Positions 1 through 9,045 of a DNA stretch of 64,000 nucleotides are shown here, piece after piece. How positions within the stretch are numbered: the first letter of the stretch is position 1; each line of letters begins with the position of its first letter. This DNA comes from Streptomyces sp. NBC_00459 (GTDB lineage: Bacteria > Actinomycetota > Actinomycetes > Streptomycetales > Streptomycetaceae), in assembly GCF_036013955.1 (NCBI RefSeq), contig NZ_CP107903.1, forward strand, positions 2,356,001 to 2,420,000. The letters run 5' to 3'. Under the pieces are notes generated by a model, which worked only from the letters and a program-made list of their open reading frames with translations, made no database searches and was not told the origin of the DNA. A program made the position numbers and the translations under genes.

Positions 1-303
1 ACAGCGGAAGTCCTCCCACACCGTGAGCGTCGACTTGGCGCTCTCCTCGCCCACCGGGATCGCGAGGCTGTCCTTGCCCTGCGCGCCCGAGGGCGCCACG
101 ACCGGGCCGGCGCTCTCGCTCTTGCTGTCCTTTCCGGAGTTCGCGGCGACGACACCGATCACCGCCGCGAGTCCCAGCACGCAGACGACACTGGCGCCCA
201 CGATCAACGCCCGCCGCCGCTTCTCCGAGGACTTCTGCTTCTCACGCTCGACCGCCAGTCGCTCACGGGCGGTGCGCTTTCCGTCACGATTCTTCTCGCT
301 CAC
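1..303 (-). CDS. DsbA-like thioredoxin-fold membrane protein, N-terminal part (runs off window)
   Basis: Only the first 101 residues are inside the window. The GTG start at 303 begins VSEKNRDGKRTARERL. A basic, probably cytoplasmic stretch of about 35 residues is followed by one membrane segment (LIVGASVVCVLGLAAVIGVV), then a Ser/Gly-rich extracytoplasmic linker. The last codon in the window is the Cys of WEDFRC, where a thioredoxin CxxC motif would begin in this family. The layout is the same as the complete DsbA-like protein at 28973-29821 (basic N terminus, one membrane anchor, then a EDPRCPIC motif). By family it is a membrane-anchored thiol-disulfide oxidoreductase facing outside. The CxxC itself cannot be checked here. 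It lies 90 bp downstream of trpA and may or may not share its transcript. Confidence 0.75.
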   Translation of the reverse strand, partial: MSEKNRDGKRTARERLAVEREKQKSSEKRRRALIVGASVVCVLGLAAVIGVVAANSGKDSKSESAGPVVAPSGAQGKDSLAIPVGEESAKSTLTVWEDFRC

Positions 304-393
304 ACCCCGCAGAACGAACCGGGGAGACGCATTGCGCCTCCCCGGCCCCAGGTCCACCCGTTCGGGCGACCTGTACGAAATGTCCCGACCGCT

Positions 394-1212
394 CTACGCG
401 GTGCCGCGCACGCCCTTCGCGAGGTCGGCGGCGAGTTCCCGCACGGCCTCGACTCCGGCCGCGTGGTCCGGGGCGTCCAGCATCCGCTTCACGAAGGCCG
501 AGCCGACGATCACCCCGTCGGCGAAGCCGGCGACCTCGGCGGCCTGAGCGGCGTCGGAGACCCCCAGCCCGACGCAGACAGGCAGGTCGGTGCCGGCGCC
601 GCGAGTGCGCCGGACCAGGTCCTCCGCCTGCGCGCCGACCGACGCCCGGGTCCCCGTGACGCCCATGAGCGAGGCGGCGTACACGAACCCGCTGCCCGCC
701 GCGGTGATCTCGGCGAGCCGCGCGTCCTTGCTGCTGGGCGCGACGACGAACACGGTCGCGAGACCGTGCTTCTCGGCGTGCTCCCTCCACAGCGCCGACT
801 CCTGCACGGGCAGGTCGGGCAGGATGCACCCGGCGCCGCCCGCCTCCGCGAGCTCGGCGGTGAAGCGCTCGACGCCGTAGCGGTCGATCGGGTTCCAGTA
901 CGTCATGACGAGCACCGGCTTCCCGGAGGCCTCGTACGCCTCCCGGACCGTGCGCATCACGTCCGCGATCTTGACCCCGCCGCGCAGGGCGATGTCGTCG
1001 GCGGTCTGGATGACGGGCCCGTCGAGCACCGGGTCGCTGTGCGGCAGTCCGACCTCGACGACGTCGGCGCCTCCGTCGAACACGGCCTTGACGGCGTCGA
1101 TCCCGCCGTCGACGGTCGGGAACCCGGCGGGGAGGTACGCGATGAGAGCGGAGCGCCCCTCGGCCTTGGCACCGGCGAGGGTGTCGCTCAACAGCTGGAT
1201 GTTGCCGCTCAC
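394..1212 (-). CDS. trpA: Tryptophan synthase alpha subunit
   Basis: Cleaves indole-3-glycerol phosphate to indole and glyceraldehyde 3-phosphate, passing indole to TrpB in the alpha2-beta2 complex (last steps of tryptophan synthesis). The protein has 272 residues, a normal length. The catalytic Glu and Asp of the family are visible in [15 protein letters not shown] (E53 and D64). The C-terminal phosphate-binding region includes [12 protein letters not shown]. The GTG start at 1212 overlaps the trpB stop in a GTGA overlap, so translation of the two subunits is probably coupled. Confidence 0.97.
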   Translation of the reverse strand: MSGNIQLLSDTLAGAKAEGRSALIAYLPAGFPTVDGGIDAVKAVFDGGADVVEVGLPHSDPVLDGPVIQTADDIALRGGVKIADVMRTVREAYEASGKPVLVMTYWNPIDRYGVERFTAELAEAGGAGCILPDLPVQESALWREHAEKHGLATVFVVAPSSKDARLAEITAAGSGFVYAASLMGVTGTRASVGAQAEDLVRRTRGAGTDLPVCVGLGVSDAAQAAEVAGFADGVIVGSAFVKRMLDAPDHAAGVEAVRELAADLAKGVRGTA

Positions 1213-2495
1213 TTGGCGTCCCCCTCGATCTCGGCGATCTCGCTGTCGGCGTCGGCCGCGACAGAGGCATCGGTGTCGTACAGGTCGAAGTACCGGGCGG
1301 CGGTGTCCATGTCCTTGTCGCCGCGCCCGGAGAGGTTGATGACGATCAGGCCGTCCTTGCCCAGCTCCTTGCCGACCTCCAGCGCCCCGGCCAGCGCGTG
1401 CGCGCTCTCGATGGCCGGGATGATGCCCTCGGTACGGGACAGCAGGCGCAGCGCCTGCATGGCGGCGTCGTCGGTGACCGCGCGGTACTCGGCGCGGCCG
1501 GTGTCCTTGAGGTAGGAGTGCTCGGGCCCGATGCCCGGGTAGTCGAGTCCGGCGGAGATGGAGTAGGGCTCGGTGATCTGCCCCTCCTCGTCCTGCAGGA
1601 CGTACGACCGCGAACCGTGCAGGATGCCCGGCTCACCGGCGGTGAGGGTGGCGGCGTGCTCGCCGGTCTCGACACCGTGCCCGGCGGGCTCGCACCCGAT
1701 GAGCCGGACCCCGGCGTCGGGGATGAAGGCGTGGAAGAGCCCGATGGCGTTCGAGCCACCGCCGACACAGGCAACAGCCGCGTCGGGCAGTCGTCCGGCC
1801 CGCTCAAGAATCTGCCGCCGGGCCTCGACACCGATCACCCGGTGGAAGTCGCGCACCATGGCGGGGAAGGGGTGCGGCCCGGCCACGGTCCCGAACAGGT
1901 AGTGCGTGCGGTCGACGTTGGCGACCCAGTCGCGGAACGCCTCGTTGATGGCGTCCTTGAGGGTGCGCGAGCCGGACTTCACGGCGATGACCTCGGCGCC
2001 GAGCATGCGCATACGCGCGACGTTGAGAGCCTGCCTCTGGGTGTCGATCTCACCCATGTAGATCGTGCAGTCGAGGCCGAACAGCGCACAGGCGGTCGCG
2101 GTGGCGACCCCGTGCTGACCGGCACCGGTCTCGGCGATGACGCGGGTCTTGCCCATCCTCTTGGTGAGGAGGGCCTGCCCGAGCACGTTGTTGATCTTGT
2201 GGGACCCGGTGTGGTTCAGGTCCTCCCGCTTGAGGAAGACCCGGGCGCCACCGGCGTGCTCGGCGAACCGGCGCACCTCGGTGAGCGAGCTGGGCCGCCC
2301 GGTGTAGTGGACGAGCAGATCGTCGAGCTCACGGGCGAACTCGGGGTCGGACTTCGCCTTGTCGTACTCGACGGCGACCTCGTCCACGGCGGCGACGAGC
2401 GCCTCCGGGATGAACTTGCCGCCGAAGGCACCGAAGTACCCGTCGACGTTGGGCACTTGGCCCTCAGGATCAGGAATGAAGAACTCACTGGACAT
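1209..2495 (-). CDS. trpB: Tryptophan synthase beta subunit
   Basis: PLP enzyme that condenses indole with L-serine to give tryptophan. The protein has 428 residues from the ATG at 2495. The PLP lysine is K100 in HTGSHKINN, and the glycine-rich phosphate loop GGGSNAIG is present. Frame-open codons continue upstream of 2495, but homology begins at [16 protein letters not shown], so the shorter form is chosen. The gene is followed by trpA in a GTGA overlap. It is separated from trpM by 236 bp that carry an interspersed repeat, so trpBA may have its own promoter. Confidence 0.97.
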   Translation of the reverse strand: MSSEFFIPDPEGQVPNVDGYFGAFGGKFIPEALVAAVDEVAVEYDKAKSDPEFARELDDLLVHYTGRPSSLTEVRRFAEHAGGARVFLKREDLNHTGSHKINNVLGQALLTKRMGKTRVIAETGAGQHGVATATACALFGLDCTIYMGEIDTQRQALNVARMRMLGAEVIAVKSGSRTLKDAINEAFRDWVANVDRTHYLFGTVAGPHPFPAMVRDFHRVIGVEARRQILERAGRLPDAAVACVGGGSNAIGLFHAFIPDAGVRLIGCEPAGHGVETGEHAATLTAGEPGILHGSRSYVLQDEEGQITEPYSISAGLDYPGIGPEHSYLKDTGRAEYRAVTDDAAMQALRLLSRTEGIIPAIESAHALAGALEVGKELGKDGLIVINLSGRGDKDMDTAARYFDLYDTDASVAADADSEIAEIEGDAK

Positions 2496-2625
2496 ACGGC
2501 TACCTCGCAGGGGCGAAGCCCCGGGGTCGATCGGACAAGGGTCACGTTTATGGCGTGCGGCGCGACGAGGGGCTGGGCCGGCAGAGGGTGCGGTGCGAAC
2601 TCCGCTGCCCAGGACGCGCCCTTCA

Positions 2626-2672
2626 GGGGCGCGGGGAACTGCGCGAACAGCCACAACCGGCCCGCAGCCGAA
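2626..2672. repeat. Interspersed intergenic repeat, family A, copy 1
   Basis: This 47-bp stretch with core GCGGGGAACTGCGCGA is shared, with few changes, by 8241-8287 and 49386-49431. It sits in the trpM-trpB gap. The same kind of element is common between genes in many Streptomyces chromosomes; its function is unknown. Confidence 0.75.
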
Positions 2673-2731
2673 GAACCACCCCTCGCGAAGCGCTCAGCGC
2701 AGGGCGCAGCCCCATCAGCCGAGCCGCATCC

Positions 2732-2905
2732 CTACCGCCAAGCCCCGCAGGGCCATCGCATCCCGTTGACCTGTCCGGGCTCGTCCCCGATGACATATCG
2801 AACCCGCCGCCCGTGCACACGCCTCGCGGGCGCACGGCAGCCACGCGGACGGCAGCCGCGCGCGAGGCGGGCGTACCGGTCCATGGGTGTCAGGGTGAGT
2901 GTCAT
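2732..2905 (-). CDS. trpM: TrpM-like tryptophan biosynthesis modulator (small basic protein)
   Basis: A 57-residue, Arg-rich protein beginning MTLTLTPMDRYARLARG and containing RRVRYVIGDEPGQVNGMRW. Its position between trpC and trpB and its sequence match the small TrpM (formerly trpX) of Streptomyces coelicolor, described as modulating tryptophan synthesis and differentiation. The mechanism is not clear from sequence. The ATG at 2905 is preferred; an internal ATG at 2884 (MDRYARL) is possible, and neither has a strong ribosome site. The gene starts 22 bp after the trpC stop, so co-transcription with trpC is likely. Confidence 0.75.
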   Translation of the reverse strand: MTLTLTPMDRYARLARGCRPRGCRAPARRVHGRRVRYVIGDEPGQVNGMRWPCGAWR

Positions 2906-2927
2906 CGGGGCCAACTCTAGCGGGAGA

Positions 2928-3737
2928 TCAGCCGCGCCCGTGCCGCAGCGCGGGGTGCTCGCCGGCGGCCACCAGGTCCGACACCGCGGACTTGGGGTCA
3001 CGGCCGGTGACGAGGGACTCGCCGACCAGTACCGCGTCGGCGCCCGCGTTGGCGTACGCGATCAGATCGTGCGGGCCGCGGATGCCGGACTCGGCGATCT
3101 TGACGATGCTGTCGGGGATCTCGGGGGCGACCCGCTCGAACGTGGAGCGGTCCACCTCCAGGGTCTTCAGGTTGCGCGCGTTGACGCCGATGATGCGGGC
3201 CCCCGCGTCGACCGCCCGCTCGACCTCGTCCTCGTCGTGCACCTCCACGATCGGGGTGAGTCCGATGGACTCGGCGCGCTCGATGAGGGACTCCAGGGCG
3301 GACTGTTCGAGGGCGGCGACGATCAGCAGGGCCAGATCGGCACCGTATGCCCGCGCCTCCCACAGCTGGTACGACGTGACGATGAAGTCCTTGCGCAGCA
3401 CCGGGATGTCCACCCGGGCACGCACCGCCTCCAGGTCCGCCAGTGAGCCGCCGAAGCGGCGCTGTTCGGTGAGGACGGAGATGACGGCGGCGCCGCCCGC
3501 CTCGTAGTCGGCCGCGAGGCCGGCCGGGTCGGCGATCGCCGCGAGCGCGCCCTTCGACGGGCTGGATCGCTTGACCTCACAGATGACCTTGACGCCGTCA
3601 CCGCGCAGTGCGGCGACCCCGTCCTTGGCTGCGGGAGCCTTCGCCGCGCGCTCCTTGAGCTCGTCGAGGCTGACGCGCGCCTGTCGCTCCGCGAGGTCGG
3701 CACGGACTCCGTCGATGATCTCGTCGAGCACACTCAC
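2928..3737 (-). CDS. trpC: Indole-3-glycerol phosphate synthase
   Basis: Converts carboxyphenylamino-deoxyribulose phosphate to indole-3-glycerol phosphate, the substrate of TrpA. The protein is 269 residues, a single (beta/alpha)8 barrel with no TrpF fusion. Family motifs are [11 protein letters not shown] near residue 54, VLRKDF, and the C-terminal phosphate site VGESLV. The GTG at 3737 is preceded by a GGAAGGGGG ribosome site. The frame stays open to 3815, but the added residues are not family-like. No run of Trp codons was found upstream, so classic leader-peptide attenuation is not apparent. Confidence 0.96.
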   Translation of the reverse strand: MSVLDEIIDGVRADLAERQARVSLDELKERAAKAPAAKDGVAALRGDGVKVICEVKRSSPSKGALAAIADPAGLAADYEAGGAAVISVLTEQRRFGGSLADLEAVRARVDIPVLRKDFIVTSYQLWEARAYGADLALLIVAALEQSALESLIERAESIGLTPIVEVHDEDEVERAVDAGARIIGVNARNLKTLEVDRSTFERVAPEIPDSIVKIAESGIRGPHDLIAYANAGADAVLVGESLVTGRDPKSAVSDLVAAGEHPALRHGRG

Positions 3738-3903
3738 GCGAGCGGCCCCCTTCCAGACGGTAGGCGATTGGCTGTTCAAGCCATTCACACCAATTGAAGC
3801 TGCACAAACTGTCAAAGTAGGTCACTCCGATGGTATCCGGAGGAGGGCGAGGCCCTCGCATCCGGTTGACACCGGTCCCACTACCTGGACATTCATCATT
3901 TGA

Positions 3904-4353
3904 TCAAGGGTGGAGCCAGCCACCGAACGGCAGGTTCCGGACAACCGTGAAGACCAGCAGCAATGCGCCCAGACTCCACAGCTGCACAGGCCCGAGGTCG
4001 ATCCGCATCGGCCGTCCGCGCACCGCGCGAACCACCCAGACGGTCCACAGGACGGCGAAGGCCAGGTATCCCGTCACGGCGAGCGCGTTGGCCCCCAGGG
4101 CCGTCACCCAGTCGCCGTGCGCGAAGGCGTAGGCGCTGCGCAGTCCCCCGCAGCCGGGGCAGTACACGCCGGTCAGCCGCAGGAGCGGGCAGACGGGGTA
4201 GTGGCCGGGTTCGTTGGGGTCGACCGTCCCGACGTAGGCGAAGGCCCCGACGACGGCGGCGAGTACCCCGGCGGGCACGGCCACCCGTGCCGCCACGGCA
4301 CCGGCGCCCGTCGGCACGCCCTGCTGAGCCCGCTCGGTGTTCACTCCACGCAT
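3904..4353 (-). CDS. DUF2752 family membrane protein
   Basis: A 149-residue protein with three or four membrane segments. It carries the DUF2752 signature, a CxxxxxTGxYCPGCGGLRS pattern (CPLLRLTGVYCPGCGGLR) with a CxxC-type pair, then FAHGDW. The function of the family is unknown; the cysteines suggest metal or redox chemistry, which is inference. Start codons at 4353 (MRGVNTE) or 4344 (GTG) are both possible. It lies between trpC and the terminator at 4383-4415, so it probably belongs with trpC rather than with the upstream trpE unit. Confidence 0.85.
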   Translation of the reverse strand: MRGVNTERAQQGVPTGAGAVAARVAVPAGVLAAVVGAFAYVGTVDPNEPGHYPVCPLLRLTGVYCPGCGGLRSAYAFAHGDWVTALGANALAVTGYLAFAVLWTVWVVRAVRGRPMRIDLGPVQLWSLGALLLVFTVVRNLPFGGWLHP

Positions 4354-4382
4354 TCTGCCCCCTGCGGGGCGTACACGCGCGA

Positions 4383-4415
4383 GGGGCGGCCCCGGCGCTT
4401 TCGCCGGGCCGCCCC
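4383..4415 (-). terminator. GC-rich hairpin, likely intrinsic terminator
   Basis: Arms 4383-4397 and 4402-4415 pair over 14 bp with a single bulge and a 4-nt loop. It lies 30 bp downstream of the 84-residue membrane protein and before DUF2752, and would separate the trpE-side transcript from trpC. Confidence 0.65.
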
Positions 4416-4445
4416 TGCCGGTCCGAGAACCGTCCCCTACGGGGT

Positions 4446-4700
4446 TCAGCTCTCGGCACCCGCCGGTTCACGCGTGACCTGGTGGCCCTCACGGCCCCGG
4501 GTGGTCGGCTTCTGCTTGCCGAGGCCCATCGCAGCCATGATCCAGCCGACGACACCGCCGAGGACCACGATCACCATGCCGGCCCAGAAGCCCAGCGGCT
4601 CGGCCATCACCATGAAGGCGCCAGACACGCAGAAACCGATGATGGCGATGGTGACGCCGGTCCAGGCGGCCAGAGTGTGACCGTGGCTAGTGCCCGCCAT
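4446..4700 (-). CDS. HGxxPAAW-type small membrane protein
   Basis: An 84-residue protein with an N-terminal SHGHTLAAW motif, the mark of an actinobacterial family usually reading HGxxPAAW (here Leu replaces Pro). Two membrane segments follow (VTIAIIGFCVSGAFMVM and GMVIVVLGGVVGWIMAAMGL), then a charged tail. The ATG at 4700 has a good GAGGAGCAAG ribosome site; the frame is open further upstream but without family features. Its function is unknown. It is repeatedly found beside trp genes in actinomycetes. Confidence 0.88.
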   Translation of the reverse strand: MAGTSHGHTLAAWTGVTIAIIGFCVSGAFMVMAEPLGFWAGMVIVVLGGVVGWIMAAMGLGKQKPTTRGREGHQVTREPAGAES

Positions 4701-4831
4701 GACTTGCTCCTCGTTGCTGAGTTGCTGGTTGTGGAATGCAGAACGTGGTGAGCCGGAAGCTCGTCGTCCATTGTCCCGCACGCGCACGCGTGGGGGACGC
4801 CGGGGGTCGACCCAGCGAGTCGCCCGTGAAG

Positions 4832-5470
4832 CTATGCCCCCGTCGGGTCCTCGCCGCGGTCGAGGGCCTTCCAGATCTCCTCGGGCCGGTCGGGGTCGAC
4901 GGCCCTCGCCCGGGGGCGCGGACGGGGGGCGCCGCCGCGCTCGTACCGGCCGGACATGGCGGGCCACAGGCGGCCGTAGCGCAGGGCGAGGAGGCCGGCG
5001 AGGAGGATCAGCGCGCCGCCGACGGCGGCCGCGTACGGCCAGCCGGTGTGGCTCAGGGTGCTCACGGTGGCGGCGGTGTCGCCGGTGGCGCGCGCCGCCT
5101 TCTCGTCGAGCGCGGAGCTGTCGGAGGCGCCGAGGACGGCGGCGGCGATCGTACCGGCGCCGGACAGGGCGAGCAGGGCGGCGACCAGGAGGCGGCCGGA
5201 GCGGCGGACGGCGAAGACGGCGACGAGCGCGGCGAGGCCCACTATGGCCAGGGCCGCGGGCACGCCCGTGACGTCGCTGCCGCTGGCGGTCAGCGGAAAG
5301 TCGCCGCCGGCCACGGTCGTGGTGCCCTCCGACCAGCGCTGGCGGGTGGCGAGCAGCGCGACGGCCGCGCCGAGCGCACCGGCCAGCAGGGCGACGGCAA
5401 GGCTGAGCCGGCCGGCCCGGCCGGGAAGGGGGGCTTCGGAACGCGGAGAAGGTACGGGTACGGCAGTCAC
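4832..5470 (-). CDS. Trp-operon-associated conserved membrane protein (TIGR02234 / Trp_oprn_chp)
   Basis: About 212 residues with four predicted membrane segments: LAVALLAGALGAAVALLA near the N terminus, then AIVGLAALVAVFAV, LLVAALLALSGAGTIAAAVL and YAAAVGGALILLAGLLAL. The cytoplasmic tail ends with an EEIWKALDRGEDPT-like motif. It matches the family named for its place next to trp genes. No biochemical role is known; proximity suggests a link to aromatic amino acid metabolism or transport. Starts GTG 5470 and GTG 5479 are both plausible. It lies 70-80 bp downstream of trpE. Confidence 0.88.
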   Translation of the reverse strand: MTAVPVPSPRSEAPLPGRAGRLSLAVALLAGALGAAVALLATRQRWSEGTTTVAGGDFPLTASGSDVTGVPAALAIVGLAALVAVFAVRRSGRLLVAALLALSGAGTIAAAVLGASDSSALDEKAARATGDTAATVSTLSHTGWPYAAAVGGALILLAGLLALRYGRLWPAMSGRYERGGAPRPRPRARAVDPDRPEEIWKALDRGEDPTGA

Positions 5471-5549
5471 GTACCCCACTATCGCCTGAACCCCGGGCGA
5501 ACCGTCACCCGGGGTTCACGTGAGAAGCGCCCCATTCGTGGGAAACGCC

Positions 5550-7028
5550 CTACTGTCCGAGGCGGTTCGCCGTGTGGACCGCGCGCAGCACGGCCGCCGC
5601 CTTGTTGCGGCACTCGTTGTCCTCCGCGACCGGGTCGGAGTCGGCGACGACACCGGCGCCCGCCTGGACGTACGCCGTGCCGTCCCGCAGGAGGGCCGTG
5701 CGGATGGCGATGGCGGTGTCGGAGTCGCCCGCGAAGTCGAGATAGCCGACGGCTCCGCCGTACAACCCCCGCCTGGACGGCTCCAGTTCGTCGATGATCT
5801 GCATCGCGCGCGGCTTGGGCGCCCCGGAGAGCGTGCCGGCCGGGAAACAGGCCGTCAGGACGTCGAAGGCGGTACGGCCCGCCGCCACCCGGCCGGTGAC
5901 CGTCGAGACGATGTGCATGACGTGGGAGTACCGCTCGACGGACATGAAGTCGACGACCTCGACGGAACCGGGCTCGCAGACCCGGCCGAGGTCGTTGCGC
6001 CCGAGGTCGACGAGCATGAGGTGCTCGGCGCGCTCCTTGGGGTCGGCGAGCAGTTCGTCGGCGAGGGCCTGGTCCTCCTGCGGGGTCGCCCCGCGGTGCC
6101 GGGTGCCCGCGATGGGGTGGACCATGGCGCGCCCGTCCTCGACCTTGACGAGGGCCTCGGGGGACGAGCCGACGACGTCGAACCCGTCGAAGCGGAACAG
6201 GTACATGTACGGGGACGGGTTGGTGGCCCGCAGGACCCGGTAGACGTCCAGCGCGCTTGCCGTGCACGGTGTTTCGAAGCGCTGGGAGGGGACCACCTGG
6301 AAGGCCTCCCCGGCCCGGATGCGCTCCTTGATGTCGTCGACGGCCAACTGGTAGTCGGGGCCGCCCCACAGGGCCGTGTACTCGGGGAGTTCGGAGGGCG
6401 GGAGCGCGGCGGGCGGCTGGGACACCGCGCGCGAGAGGTCGGCCTGCATGGCGTCGAGGCGGGCCACGGCGTCCGCGTAGGCCTCGTCGACGCCCGTGTC
6501 GAGGTCGTTGTGGTTGATCGCGTTGGCGATCAGCAGGACCGAGCCCTCCCAGTGGTCCATGACCGCCAGGTCGCTGGTGAGCAGCATGGTCAGCTCGGGC
6601 AGCTTGAGGTCGTCGCGCTCGCCGGGGCCGATCTTCTCCAGGCGGCGCACGATGTCGTACCCGAGGTAGCCGACCATGCCGCCGGTGAAGGGCGGCAGGC
6701 CCTCCTGGTGGGGGGTGTGGAGCGTCTCGATGGTGGCGCGCAGGGCGACGAGCGGGTCACCGTCCGTGGGTACGCCGACGGGCGGGGTGCCGAGCCAGTG
6801 GGCCTCGCCGTCGCGGGCCGTGAGGGTGGCGCCGGAGCGGACACCGACGAACGAGTAGCGGGACCAGGACCGACCGTTCTCGGCCGACTCCAGCAGGAAG
6901 GTGCCGGGGCGCTCGGCGGCGAGCTTGCGGTAGAGCGCGACCGGAGTGTCGCCGTCGGCGAGGAGCTTGCGGGTGACGGGGATGACGCGCCGGTCGGTGG
7001 CCAGCTTGCGGAAGGTCTCGAGGTCCAT
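5550..7028 (-). CDS. trpE: Anthranilate synthase component I
   Basis: Catalyses the chorismate-to-anthranilate step, with ammonia supplied by TrpG. The protein has 492 residues. The N-terminal feedback-site region carries FLLESAE, typical of tryptophan-inhibited enzymes. The C-terminal chorismate-binding domain carries [20 protein letters not shown] and [17 protein letters not shown]. No trpG or trpD lies in the window, so the glutaminase partner must be encoded elsewhere. The gene begins 11 bp after hisI, so hisI and trpE are probably co-transcribed, joining the two pathways. Confidence 0.97.
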   Translation of the reverse strand: MDLETFRKLATDRRVIPVTRKLLADGDTPVALYRKLAAERPGTFLLESAENGRSWSRYSFVGVRSGATLTARDGEAHWLGTPPVGVPTDGDPLVALRATIETLHTPHQEGLPPFTGGMVGYLGYDIVRRLEKIGPGERDDLKLPELTMLLTSDLAVMDHWEGSVLLIANAINHNDLDTGVDEAYADAVARLDAMQADLSRAVSQPPAALPPSELPEYTALWGGPDYQLAVDDIKERIRAGEAFQVVPSQRFETPCTASALDVYRVLRATNPSPYMYLFRFDGFDVVGSSPEALVKVEDGRAMVHPIAGTRHRGATPQEDQALADELLADPKERAEHLMLVDLGRNDLGRVCEPGSVEVVDFMSVERYSHVMHIVSTVTGRVAAGRTAFDVLTACFPAGTLSGAPKPRAMQIIDELEPSRRGLYGGAVGYLDFAGDSDTAIAIRTALLRDGTAYVQAGAGVVADSDPVAEDNECRNKAAAVLRAVHTANRLGQ

Positions 7029-7039
7029 GGCGGCTGACC

Positions 7040-7465
7040 TTACTGACCCTGTGGGAGTACGCCGGAATCGGCGTCCTCGAACGACACGTCGAGCAGGACG
7101 TCGGCGTCGAAGCAGTTCCGCGCGCCGGTGTGGCAGGCGGCGCCCACCTGGTCGACCTTGACGAGCACGGTGTCGGCGTCGCAGTCGAGGGCGACGGACT
7201 TCACGTGCTGGAAGTGGCCGGAGGTGTCGCCCTTGACCCAGTACTCCTGGCGGCTGCGCGACCAGTAGGTGCAGCGCCCTGTGGTCAGGGTGCGGTGCAG
7301 CGCCTCGTCGTCCATCCAGCCCAGCATGAGCACCTCACCGGTGTCGTACTGCTGGGCGACGGCGGGGACGAGCCCGTCGGGGCCGCGCTTGAGGCGCGCG
7401 GCGATCTCCGGGGCCAGGGAGCTGGGGCCGTGGGGCCCGCTGGGCGGGGGCGTGCTGCTGCTCAT
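7040..7465 (-). CDS. hisI: Phosphoribosyl-AMP cyclohydrolase
   Basis: Opens the adenine ring of phosphoribosyl-AMP (third step of histidine synthesis). The protein has 141 residues and is monofunctional, with no HisE domain. The metal-binding residues show as [15 protein letters not shown] followed by CHTGARNCF. The substrate-binding segment [18 protein letters not shown] is intact. The ATG at 7465 ([10 protein letters not shown]) is chosen over the open frame to 7549, which lacks family similarity. It is separated from the main his operon by one opposing gene and is arranged with trpE. Confidence 0.95.
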   Translation of the reverse strand: MSSSTPPPSGPHGPSSLAPEIAARLKRGPDGLVPAVAQQYDTGEVLMLGWMDDEALHRTLTTGRCTYWSRSRQEYWVKGDTSGHFQHVKSVALDCDADTVLVKVDQVGAACHTGARNCFDADVLLDVSFEDADSGVLPQGQ

Positions 7466-7547
7466 GGGGACATTGTGCCGCGCCCCAAGGACACTCCCCC
7501 CGGATGTCCATTGGGCGGACCGTGGGGACAGTCGTACGCTTGCTGGC

Positions 7548-8183
7548 ATGTCTACCTACGCGAAGCGTGAACGACTTCTTCTCGCCGACCTGTTGGAGAC
7601 CGAGGGTCCCGACGCGCCGACCCTGTGCGAGGGCTGGCGGGGCCGTGATCTCGCCGCGCACGTGGTGGTGCGCGAGCGCCGCCCGGATGCCGCCGGTGGT
7701 CTGCTGATCAAGCAGCTCGGCTCCCGTCTCGATCGGGTGATGGCGGAGTTCGCCGACAAGCCGTACGAGGAGCTGATCCAGCTGATCCGTACCGGCCCGC
7801 CGCGTTTCTCGCCGTTCTCACTGAAGCAGGTGGACGAGGCGTCGAACACCGTCGAGTTCTACGTCCACACGGAGGACGTCCGCCGGGCGCGGCCCGACTG
7901 GACGCCCCGCGAGCTGGACCCGGTCTTCCAGGACGCCCTGTGGTCCCGTCTGGAGCGCACCGCCCGTCTGACGGGCCGGGGCGCGGCGACAGGCCTGGTG
8001 CTGCGGCGTCCGAACGGCCAGACGGCGGTCGCCCACCGCGGCACCCCGGTGGTCACGGTGACCGGCGAGCCGTCCGAGCTGCTGCTGTTCCTGTACGGCC
8101 GCCAGGAGGTCGCCGACGTGGAGCTGGAGGGCGACAAGGACGCGATCGCCAAGCTGCACGAGTCGAAACAGCTGGGCATCTGA
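7548..8183 (+). CDS. TIGR03085 family protein (mycothiol maleylpyruvate isomerase-like N-terminal fold)
   Basis: A 211-residue protein starting [16 protein letters not shown]. The N-terminal part has the DinB/MDMPI-like pattern [23 protein letters not shown], where His residues bind metal in relatives; a later [15 protein letters not shown] supplies another conserved His. These match the actinobacterial TIGR03085 family. Relatives include mycothiol-dependent isomerases, but the substrate here is unknown. It is transcribed away from hisI and converges on hisF, with a long hairpin between them. Confidence 0.88.
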   Translation: MSTYAKRERLLLADLLETEGPDAPTLCEGWRGRDLAAHVVVRERRPDAAGGLLIKQLGSRLDRVMAEFADKPYEELIQLIRTGPPRFSPFSLKQVDEASNTVEFYVHTEDVRRARPDWTPRELDPVFQDALWSRLERTARLTGRGAATGLVLRRPNGQTAVAHRGTPVVTVTGEPSELLLFLYGRQEVADVELEGDKDAIAKLHESKQLGI

Positions 8184-8185
8184 GT

Positions 8186-8233
8186 CGCGCTCCTGTGCCC
8201 GCGCCCCCGCAGGGGCGCGGGCACAGGAGCGCG
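8186..8233. terminator. Perfect 22-bp hairpin between convergent genes
   Basis: Arms 8186-8207 and 8212-8233 are perfectly complementary with a 4-nt CGCA loop. The hairpin starts 3 bp after the TIGR03085 stop codon, and hisF ends at 8290 from the other side. It could act in both directions. No U-tract follows, as is usual in Streptomyces. Confidence 0.8.
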
Positions 8234-8240
8234 GGCACAA

Positions 8241-8287
8241 GGGCGCGGGGAACTGCGCGACCAGCCACCACCGACCCGCAGCCGAAC
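8241..8287. repeat. Interspersed intergenic repeat, family A, copy 2
   Basis: Shares the GCGGGGAACTGCGCGA core, followed by a CCAGCCAC and CCCGCAGCCGAA block, with copies at 2626 and 49386. It lies directly after the hairpin and ends 3 bp before the hisF stop codon. Confidence 0.75.
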
Positions 8288-8289
8288 AC

Positions 8290-9045
8290 TCAGCGAACCG
8301 GATGCCCCGCCGCGCGCAGCGCCCCCTTCACCTGCCCGATCCGCAGATCCCCGAAGTGGAAGACGGAGGCGGCCAGCACGGCGTCCGCGCCCGCAGCGAC
8401 AGCGGGCGGGAAGTCGGCGAGCCGACCAGCCCCGCCGCTGGCGATCAGCGGCACGCGCACATGCTTGCGTACGGCCTCGATCATCTCGATGTCGTAGCCG
8501 TCCTTCGTGCCGTCCGCGTCCATCGAGTTGAGCAGGATCTCACCGGCGCCCAGCTCGGCGGCCTGGTGCGCCCACTCGACCGCGTCGATACCGGTACCGC
8601 GCCGCCCTCCGTGGGTGGTGACCTCGAAGGACCCGGAGTCGGTGCGGCGGGCGTCCACGGACAGCACCAGCACCTGGCGGCCGAACCGCTCGGCGATCTC
8701 ACGGATCAGATCGGGCCGCGCGATGGCGGCCGTGTTGACGCCCACCTTGTCGGCGCCGGCCCGCAGCAGCTTGTCGACGTCCTCGGCCGCCCGCACCCCG
8801 CCGCCCACAGTGAGCGGGATGAACACCTGTTCGGCGGTGCGCCGGACCACGTCGTAGGTGGTCTCGCGGTTGCCCGAGGAGGCGGTGATGTCCAGGAACG
8901 TCAGTTCGTCGGCGCCCTCGGCGTCGTACACCTTGGCCATCTCGACGGGGTCGCCCGCGTCGCGCAGGTTCTGGAAGTTGACGCCCTTGACGACCCGGCC
9001 GTTGTCCACGTCCAGGCAGGGGATGACTCGCACGGCGAGGGTCAT
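8290..9045 (-). CDS. hisF: Imidazole glycerol phosphate synthase, cyclase subunit
   Basis: With HisH it forms imidazole glycerol phosphate and AICAR from PRFAR, using ammonia channelled from HisH. The protein is a 251-residue (beta/alpha)8 barrel. Catalytic Asp residues appear in [15 protein letters not shown] (D12) and VLSVDARR; phosphate loops include TVGGGVR and ASGGAG. The ATG at 9045 overlaps the Rid-family stop in an ATGA overlap. It is the last gene of the operon that begins at hisD. Confidence 0.97.
   Translation of the reverse strand: MTLAVRVIPCLDVDNGRVVKGVNFQNLRDAGDPVEMAKVYDAEGADELTFLDITASSGNRETTYDVVRRTAEQVFIPLTVGGGVRAAEDVDKLLRAGADKVGVNTAAIARPDLIREIAERFGRQVLVLSVDARRTDSGSFEVTTHGGRRGTGIDAVEWAHQAAELGAGEILLNSMDADGTKDGYDIEMIEAVRKHVRVPLIASGGAGRLADFPPAVAAGADAVLAASVFHFGDLRIGQVKGALRAAGHPVR

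Noticed and set aside
3738..3903. Attenuator with leader peptide before trpC
   Set aside because: Short inverted repeats are present, but no ORF with adjacent Trp codons and no terminator/antiterminator pair was found. A TTGACA at 3815-3810 lacks a convincing -10.
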